Assembly: GCF_024138125.1 (NCBI RefSeq)
Contig: NZ_CP099993.1
Coordinates: 310,001 to 374,000 of the forward strand
Origin: Halorussus salilacus
GTDB lineage: Archaea; Halobacteriota; Halobacteria; Halobacteriales; Haladaptataceae
DNA length: 64,000 nucleotides
Direction of reading: 5' to 3'
Shown: positions 59,375 to 64,000 of the stretch, piece by piece
Numbering within the stretch: position 1 is the stretch's first letter
Layout: every line of letters starts with the position of its first letter
Notes under the pieces: model-generated
What the model was told of the DNA's origin: nothing
Database searches by the model: none
Seen by the model: the letters and a program-made list of their open reading frames with translations, nothing else
Position numbers and translations under genes: made by a program

Positions 59375-59683
59375 GATAGAATGGTTCCAGACCATCGACC
59401 ACTCCGGCGAGTCGGTCGCCGAGACCGACCGTGACAGCGGCTACGTTGCGCGACCGGCCGTCGAATCGACGAGCAAGAGCGGTGTCGGGGGTCGACTCCG
59501 ACGAGACACGCGACGAACTCGGTTCCATTACGTCCTCGGGTTCGACTGGTCGGTCCGAGTCCTCCCTGCGGGTCGGCGACCGCCACACTCACTTGCCGAC
59601 TCCACGACCTGCTTTTTCAGTATCTTGGAATAGACGCACAATACTAATACGGTCCGCTTCCAACTACCACCCGTGAGAGACCT
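59375..59683. other. Spacer upstream of the tusA-sqr unit
   Basis: No gene in 309 bases. Its right end is AT-rich with a T-rich block (CTTTTTCAG near 59612) and the shared motif (59636-59650) close to the likely transcription start of the tusA-sqr unit. Confidence 0.55.
59636..59650 (+). promoter_or_regulatory. Operator-like motif, tusA-sqr unit
   Basis: GCACAATACTAATAC holds the reversed core CACAATA. It overlaps the probable TATA element (ACTAATAC), 34-48 bases before the ATG at 59684. Confidence 0.5.
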
Positions 59684-59920
59684 ATGACCGACATCGAACC
59701 CGACGAAACCGTCGACGCTCGAGGCGCGGCCTGCCCCGGTCCGCTGATGGACCTCATCGGAAAGACCCGGAGCGCCGAGTCCGGCGACGTGATTCGGCTC
59801 CTGAGCGACAGCGAACAATCGCTGACCGACGTTCCGGAGTGGGTCGAGGAAGCTGGCAACGAACTGCTCGCCGTCGAAGAGCCAGACGACCACTACGAGT
59901 TCTACGTGGAGAAAGCATGA
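59684..59920 (+). CDS. TusA-family sulfur carrier, second copy
   Basis: The 78-residue protein has the TusA motif DARGAACPGPLMDLIGKTR with Cys17. It differs from the first TusA in the window (CPGP instead of CPMP) and is translationally coupled to the sulfide:quinone oxidoreductase by a 4-base overlap. It may accept sulfane sulfur released by that enzyme. Confidence 0.9.
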   Translation: MTDIEPDETVDARGAACPGPLMDLIGKTRSAESGDVIRLLSDSEQSLTDVPEWVEEAGNELLAVEEPDDHYEFYVEKA

Positions 59921-61062
59921 CCGAACACGTCGTCATCGTCGGTGGCGGGACCGGTGGGGCCGTCCTCGCGAACGACCTCGCCGAACGACTCGAACCCGAA
60001 CTCGACGCCGCCGAGGTCCGCATCACGCTGGTCAACGACGACCCCGATCACGTCTACAAGCCGGTCTGGCTGTACGTGCCGTTCGGCCAGCGCGAACCCG
60101 AAGACGGTCGACGGCCTCTCGGCGACCTCGTCGACGACGCCGTCGATCTCCGAATCGACCGCGTGACCGACATCGACACCGAATCCAAGCGGCTTCGGTT
60201 CCGCGGTAACACCCCGTCGGTCGGCTACGACTACCTCGTGTTGGCGACCGGGTCGACGCTCGAACCCGAACGGATTCCCGGTCTCGCGGAAGGTGGGTAC
60301 GACTACTACAGCGAGTCGGGCGCGACCGACCTCCGCGACGAGCTTCTGGAGTTCACCGAGGGCGACCTCGTGTTGAGCGTCATCGGGACGCCACACATGT
60401 GTCCGGCGGCACCACTCGAGTTCGTCTTCATGGCCGACGACTGGTTCCGCGAGCGCGGCCTCCGCGACGAGGTCGAGGTCACCTACACGTATCCGATCCA
60501 GCGAGTCCACGGCAACCCCCACATCGCCGAGTGGGCCCGACCCATCATGGAGGAACGCGACATCGAGGTCGAGACGTTCTTCAACGCCGAGGAGGTCGAC
60601 CCCGAGGCGCAGACGATCACTTCGATGGAGGGAACCGAGCTCGGTTACGACCTCCTCGTGACGATTCCGCCCCACGGCGGCATCGACTTGATCGAGGAAG
60701 TGGGACTCGGCGACGACGGATGGGTGAACGTCGACAAGCACACCCTCGAAGCCGAGGCGGCCGAGAATGTCTACGCAATCGGCGATACCGCCGACACGGG
60801 CGTTCCCAACGCGGGTAGCGTCGCCCACTATCAGGCCAGCGTCGTCGGCCAGCGACTCGCCAGCGAGATTCGCGGTCGACCGGCGACGGCGACCTACGAC
60901 GGGAAGACGCTGTGTTTCATCGAGACGGGGATGGACTCGGCGTCGTTCGTCGAGTTCGACTTCGAGAGCCCGCCGTCACCGGCGCCCCCCTCCGAGAAGC
61001 TCCACTGGTCGAAGCTGGCGTACAACGAAGCGTACTGGCTCACCGCACGGGGGCTACTCTGA
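59917..61062 (+). CDS. sqr: Sulfide:quinone oxidoreductase-like flavoprotein
   Basis: The 381-residue protein has an FAD motif VVIVGGGTGGAVLANDLAE and exactly two cysteines: Cys162 in GTPHMCPAAPLEF and Cys333 in GKTLCFIETG. They sit where the redox pair of SQR lies. The NVYAIGDTADTGVPNAGSVAHYQ segment contacts FAD, and the C-terminal HWSKLAYNEAYWLTARGLL is a membrane-docking amphipathic helix. It oxidises sulfide to sulfane sulfur and feeds electrons to the quinone pool, here menaquinone from the pathway in the same window. Confidence 0.88.
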   Translation: MTEHVVIVGGGTGGAVLANDLAERLEPELDAAEVRITLVNDDPDHVYKPVWLYVPFGQREPEDGRRPLGDLVDDAVDLRIDRVTDIDTESKRLRFRGNTPSVGYDYLVLATGSTLEPERIPGLAEGGYDYYSESGATDLRDELLEFTEGDLVLSVIGTPHMCPAAPLEFVFMADDWFRERGLRDEVEVTYTYPIQRVHGNPHIAEWARPIMEERDIEVETFFNAEEVDPEAQTITSMEGTELGYDLLVTIPPHGGIDLIEEVGLGDDGWVNVDKHTLEAEAAENVYAIGDTADTGVPNAGSVAHYQASVVGQRLASEIRGRPATATYDGKTLCFIETGMDSASFVEFDFESPPSPAPPSEKLHWSKLAYNEAYWLTARGLL

Positions 61063-61064
61063 CC

Positions 61065-61691
61065 ATGGCCGACGGAGCCGAACCCGACCGGTCCGACCTC
61101 GAAGCGGCAATCGAGCAGAACCCCGAGGCCGTCGCCGAGTTCGTAGACCGCCTCGACGCCGTCAACGAACTGCTCGACGTACTCTCGCTGGGCGAGAGCG
61201 CGCTCACCGACGAGATGGTCCGTGACCTCTCGGCCACGGGGTCGACGCTCGCCGAATCCGCAGACGGGCTCGCGACCGACGAGACGGTCGCGCTGGCCGG
61301 GACCGTCGGCCAGAACGCCGACGAACTGGAGGACGCGCTCGAAACGCTGCTCGTCCTCCAGAGAACCGGCACGCTCGACGAGCTGGCAGAGCTCGCGGGA
61401 GTCGGGTCGCTGGCGACCGCCGCGCTCGACGACGAGATGGTCGCCTCGCTGGCCAGCACCGGCGCGTCGCTCGGCGAAGTCGCACAGACGGCCGCAGACG
61501 ACGACACCCGCGACGGTATCGAGACGTTGCTGGAAGGCGTCGGCGAAGCCCAGCGCGGCCCGCCCGAACAGGTCGGCCCCGTCGGGTTGGTTCGCGGGCT
61601 TCGTGACCCGGAGGTCCAGTACGGGCTGGGCTTCCTGCTGGCACTCGCAGGGGCGATTGGCCGTGAGCGCGCCTCCGGGGATTCACGGTAG
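61065..61691 (+). CDS. DUF1641-like helical protein, SQR partner
   Basis: The 208-residue acidic, helical protein has internal repeats of the form ALTDEMVRDLSATGSTLAE / ALDDEMVASLASTGASLGE. It ends in the DUF1641 hallmark GLVRGLRDPEVQYGLGFLLALAGAIG. Such proteins often accompany SQR or formate dehydrogenase and may anchor or activate the enzyme. It begins 2 bases after the SQR stop. Confidence 0.82.
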   Translation: MADGAEPDRSDLEAAIEQNPEAVAEFVDRLDAVNELLDVLSLGESALTDEMVRDLSATGSTLAESADGLATDETVALAGTVGQNADELEDALETLLVLQRTGTLDELAELAGVGSLATAALDDEMVASLASTGASLGEVAQTAADDDTRDGIETLLEGVGEAQRGPPEQVGPVGLVRGLRDPEVQYGLGFLLALAGAIGRERASGDSR

Positions 61692-61705
61692 CCGACATCC
61701 GGTCG

Positions 61706-61743
61706 CTCGCGTTCGCCCCTCGCGAGCGAGGGGCGAACGCGAG
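61706..61743 (+). terminator. 18-bp-arm inverted repeat after the SQR operon
   Basis: Arms 61706-61723 and 61726-61743 are perfectly complementary with a 2-base spacer, 14 bases after the stop of the DUF1641-like gene. It probably ends the tusA-sqr transcript. Confidence 0.65.
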
Positions 61744-61813
61744 TTCGTTTCGCCCGGGACGTGTAACATCACTTTGAGAAGGATTGTCGTCTCGTGCCGT
61801 CGTAGATGAGTCG

Positions 61814-63277
61814 ATGCGCGCCCTCCCAGTTCGGTCCCGGTCGCTCGTTCTCTCGGCGGTCGCCGTCGTCGTCCTCGCGAGTCTCGCGGGGTGTCTCGGG
61901 GGAATCGCCGAGCAGACCGAGACGACAGCGGGGACGGGGACCGAGACGACAGCGGCGGTCGAGGCGGTCGGCGGCCCGCCGCCGACCGCCAACGCGACCG
62001 ACGGGACCCTCTCGGTCCACTTCATCAACGTCGGGCAGGGAACGAGCGTGCTCGTGGTCGGCCCGACCGGCGAGACCCTGCTGTACGACACGGGCAACTG
62101 GAACGACGACGGCGAGCACGTCCTCGAGTACCTCCGCGAGCGCGGCGTCGAGCGAATCGACGGCCTCGTCACCTCCCACGCCGACGCCGACCACATCGGC
62201 GGCCACGCCGCGGTCATCGAGTACTACGAGACCGAGGCCGACGGCGTCGGCGCGGTGTACGACCCCGGCGTCGCGGCCGCCACGGCGACCTACGACCGGT
62301 ACCTCGACGCGGTCGAGACCCACGACGTGACCCTCTACCGGACGCAGGCTGGCGACGAGATTCCGATGGCGGGGGCCGACATCGACGTGCTCGCCCCGCC
62401 CGAGGGCGGATTCTCCGGCGAGGACCGCAACGAGAACAGCGTCGCCCTCCGGGTCGCACACGGGAACGCCAGCGTCCTGCTGACCGGCGACGCCGAGCGG
62501 ACCGGCGAGCGCTACCTCCGGGAGACGTACGGGTCGGGACTGAACGCCTCGGTGCTCGCGGCGGGCCACCACGGGAGCAACACCAGCACCGGGCCGGGCC
62601 TGCTCGACGCGAGCGATCCCCGGGCGGTCGTCGTGCAGAGCGCCTACGACTCCCGGTACGGTCACCCACACGACGAACTCCTCGCGCGCCTCGCCGACCG
62701 CGGGGTCCCGACCTACTGGACCGGGGTCCACGGCACGGTCGCGTTCGAGACCGACGGCGAGCGGTTCGCGGTCGCCACCCAGCGCGAGGCCCCGACCCGG
62801 CCGCTCGACCTCCGGGACGCGCCGGGCGTAGAACCCGGCGCGGGCGGCCCGCTCGAACTCCGGGCGCGGTTCCCGGTCGGGGGCGGGGACCGCCCGCGAG
62901 CCGCGCCCGACGGCGGCGAGCCGACGGAATCGCGGGACTCGACCGACCTCCGAGTCGCCGAGGTCCACGCCGACGCGGCGGGGGACGACTGGGAGAACCT
63001 CGACGACGAGTACGTCGTCTTCCGGAACGGGGGCGACCGGACGCTCGACCTCTCGGGGTGGACCGTCGCCGACGAGGCGGGCCATGCCTACGCGTTCCCG
63101 GAGGGGACCGCCCTCGCCCCCGGCGAGGCCCTGACGCTCCACACCGGTGAGGGGCGAGACGGCGAGGGCCGCCTCTACTGGGGCTCGGACGCCCCGGTCT
63201 GGAACAACGACGGCGACACCGTTTTCGTCCGGACCGACGAAGGCGAACTCGTCGCGGAGGAGAGCTATGGTTCCTGA
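61814..63277 (+). CDS. Exported ComEC-type metallo-beta-lactamase with lamin-tail domain
   Basis: The 487-residue lipoprotein has a signal with lipobox (VVLASLAGC, Cys near residue 21) and a Thr/Glu-rich linker. A metallo-beta-lactamase domain of the ComEC/Rec2 type follows (SVHFINVGQGTSVLV, HADADHIGG, LLTGDAE, LAAGHHGSNTSTGP, YGHPHDELL). Its C-terminal lamin-tail-like domain (DLRVAEVHADAAGDDWENLDDE, LSGWTVADEAGHAYAFPEG) is common in secreted nucleases. It could degrade extracellular DNA or another phosphodiester. The ATG at 61814 is preferred over an upstream in-frame start. Confidence 0.85.
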   Translation: MRALPVRSRSLVLSAVAVVVLASLAGCLGGIAEQTETTAGTGTETTAAVEAVGGPPPTANATDGTLSVHFINVGQGTSVLVVGPTGETLLYDTGNWNDDGEHVLEYLRERGVERIDGLVTSHADADHIGGHAAVIEYYETEADGVGAVYDPGVAAATATYDRYLDAVETHDVTLYRTQAGDEIPMAGADIDVLAPPEGGFSGEDRNENSVALRVAHGNASVLLTGDAERTGERYLRETYGSGLNASVLAAGHHGSNTSTGPGLLDASDPRAVVVQSAYDSRYGHPHDELLARLADRGVPTYWTGVHGTVAFETDGERFAVATQREAPTRPLDLRDAPGVEPGAGGPLELRARFPVGGGDRPRAAPDGGEPTESRDSTDLRVAEVHADAAGDDWENLDDEYVVFRNGGDRTLDLSGWTVADEAGHAYAFPEGTALAPGEALTLHTGEGRDGEGRLYWGSDAPVWNNDGDTVFVRTDEGELVAEESYGS

Positions 63278-63587
63278 CGGACGCTACACCGCGGTCGTCG
63301 ACCGCTTCGAGACCGGACGCCCGGGGGGTCGGGGGGACGGAGAGCGCGCCGTCCTGCTCGTCGAAGACGACGAGGACCTCGCGGGCGAACTCGCGGTCCG
63401 ACCGGGCCGACTGCCCGCCGAGGCCCGCGAGCAGGACGCCGTCCTCCGGGTGACGGTCCGGAACGGCATCCTCGTCTCGGCACGCCGCGACCCCGACGAG
63501 ACCGAGCGACGGAGCGAGGAGGCACAGTCGCGGTTCGACCGACTGGCCGAGCGCCCGGACGATTCGGGGTCCGAGCGAACTGGGTGA
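63267..63587 (+). CDS. DUF3006-like small protein
   Basis: The 106-residue protein starts MVPDGRYTAVVDRFET, then VLLVEDDEDLAGELAVRPGRLP and a short charged tail, the layout of DUF3006. These small proteins regularly accompany ComEC-type metallo-beta-lactamases. It overlaps the preceding gene by 11 bases, so the two are coupled. No signal peptide, so it is probably cytoplasmic. Role unknown. Confidence 0.8.
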   Translation: MVPDGRYTAVVDRFETGRPGGRGDGERAVLLVEDDEDLAGELAVRPGRLPAEAREQDAVLRVTVRNGILVSARRDPDETERRSEEAQSRFDRLAERPDDSGSERTG

Positions 63588-63630
63588 CGTCTTCCACGAG
63601 ATATCGCCCGGTGACGCAGACCACGGGGTG

Positions 63631-63858
63631 GGAATGAAAGGGGCCGCCCGCTCGCGCTTGCTTGGTCGTCTCGGCGACCCCTATCCGAGCGAGCGAAGCG
63701 AGCGAGGATATGTCGCCGAGCGGCCTCCTCGTGAGCGGAGCGAACGAGGGCTCGGCAGAGCTCCGCTCTGCAGGTGGCGAGCGGGCGGGGGCTTTCTGGG
63801 TGTTCGTCGTTCCGTCTCGTGAGACGGTTCGTAGCGAGCGGGCGGGGGCATTCGAGGC
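63631..63858 (+). repeat. Dispersed non-coding repeat, copy 2
   Basis: It begins AATGAAAGGGGCCGCCCGCT, has a centre rich in GAGCGAAGCGAGCGAGG-like sequence and small hairpins, then GAGCGGGCGGGGGCTTTCTG, and ends with GAGCGGGCGGGGGCATTCGA. Block order matches the minus-strand copy at 32990-33175. The rest of the 372-base gap (63588-63959) shows only the next promoter, AATTTAAG near 63928-63935. Confidence 0.7.
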
Positions 63859-63959
63859 CCACGTATCCACATCTGCTCTCGCATTCATACGTGACTTCCG
63901 TCTCCTACTCCGCGACCCCGTTTGCGCGAATTTAAGTGCGGCCGGGAGAATCTCCTGAT

Positions 63960-64000
63960 ATGCCTGAACGAGTACTTCAATCACCTTCGTTCGACGCCGA
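63960..64000 (+). CDS. Start of an unidentified gene (cut by window end)
   Basis: ATG at 63960 opens MPERVLQSPSFDA and runs off the window. A TATA-like AATTTAAG lies about 25-32 bases upstream, as for leaderless genes here. Too little is visible to name it. Confidence 0.55.
   Translation, partial: MPERVLQSPSFDA

Overview
The window is chromosomal DNA from an extremely halophilic archaeon (class Halobacteria). It is very GC-rich with GC-biased third positions and encodes acidic proteins. It carries archaeal information genes (RNA polymerase subunit L, TFB, GatA/GatC amidotransferase), Tat-type and lipobox export signals, and TATA boxes about 25-30 bases ahead of start codons, as in leaderless haloarchaeal transcripts. 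Genus cannot be fixed from the sequence alone. No rRNA, tRNA, CRISPR array, transposase or integrase was recognised.

Layout. 1-3570: rhomboid-family protein, rpoL, a glycosylation-rich secreted protein, hisF. 3495-5855: an AT-rich insert bounded by a perfect 76-bp direct repeat of the 5' end of hisF, carrying a small membrane protein, a frameshifted Tat-exported protein and a decayed EthD-like gene. 5967-9819: small membrane proteins, a molybdopterin-oxidoreductase-like protein, a second AT-richer patch with a lipoprotein and a Tat-exported serine protease, and a truncated DMSO-reductase-family pseudogene. 9993-24707: housekeeping and metabolic genes (purL, PHP hydrolase plus PP-loop ATPase, NUDIX, aminoglycoside-phosphotransferase-like kinase, TFB, gatCA, glycosyltransferase, methyltransferase, APC permease plus universal stress protein, winged-helix regulator, NRDE protein). 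24904-38268: a GH5-like glycosidase and the menaquinone pathway, split into menA-menC-menE, menB and menF-menD on the minus strand, with a thioredoxin-reductase-like flavoprotein, a vapBC toxin-antitoxin pair and an aminotransferase between the blocks. 38301-49452: a second molybdopterin oxidoreductase, small conserved haloarchaeal proteins, purA, trm112, cysS, and corA with a coupled tiny membrane protein.

49984-61691 is a sulfur island: DsrE-like and TusA genes (minus strand), then on the plus strand a rhodanese/persulfide-dioxygenase fusion, a split YeeE/YedE transporter, a PiT-family permease, a tiny membrane protein plus TauE/SafE exporter, a CoA-disulfide-reductase-like flavoprotein plus M20 hydrolase, a DUF2892-like protein, and TusA, sulfide:quinone oxidoreductase and a DUF1641-like protein. 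Five of its transcription units are preceded by the same motif (core TATTGTGT or its reverse), in one case as a perfect 14-bp palindrome. This suggests one regulator controls sulfide/sulfane-sulfur oxidation, persulfide handling, and sulfur import and export as a regulon. The window ends with a secreted ComEC-type metallo-beta-lactamase/lamin-tail protein, a DUF3006-like partner, a dispersed repeat and the first codons of another gene.

A second theme is the number of long, nearly perfect inverted repeats (arms 14-29 bp, spacer 0-7 bp). They occur between genes, as expected of terminators, but also inside coding sequences, including a perfect 58-bp palindrome and a perfect 40-bp palindrome. 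All functional calls rest on reading translations and motifs by eye; no database search was run.
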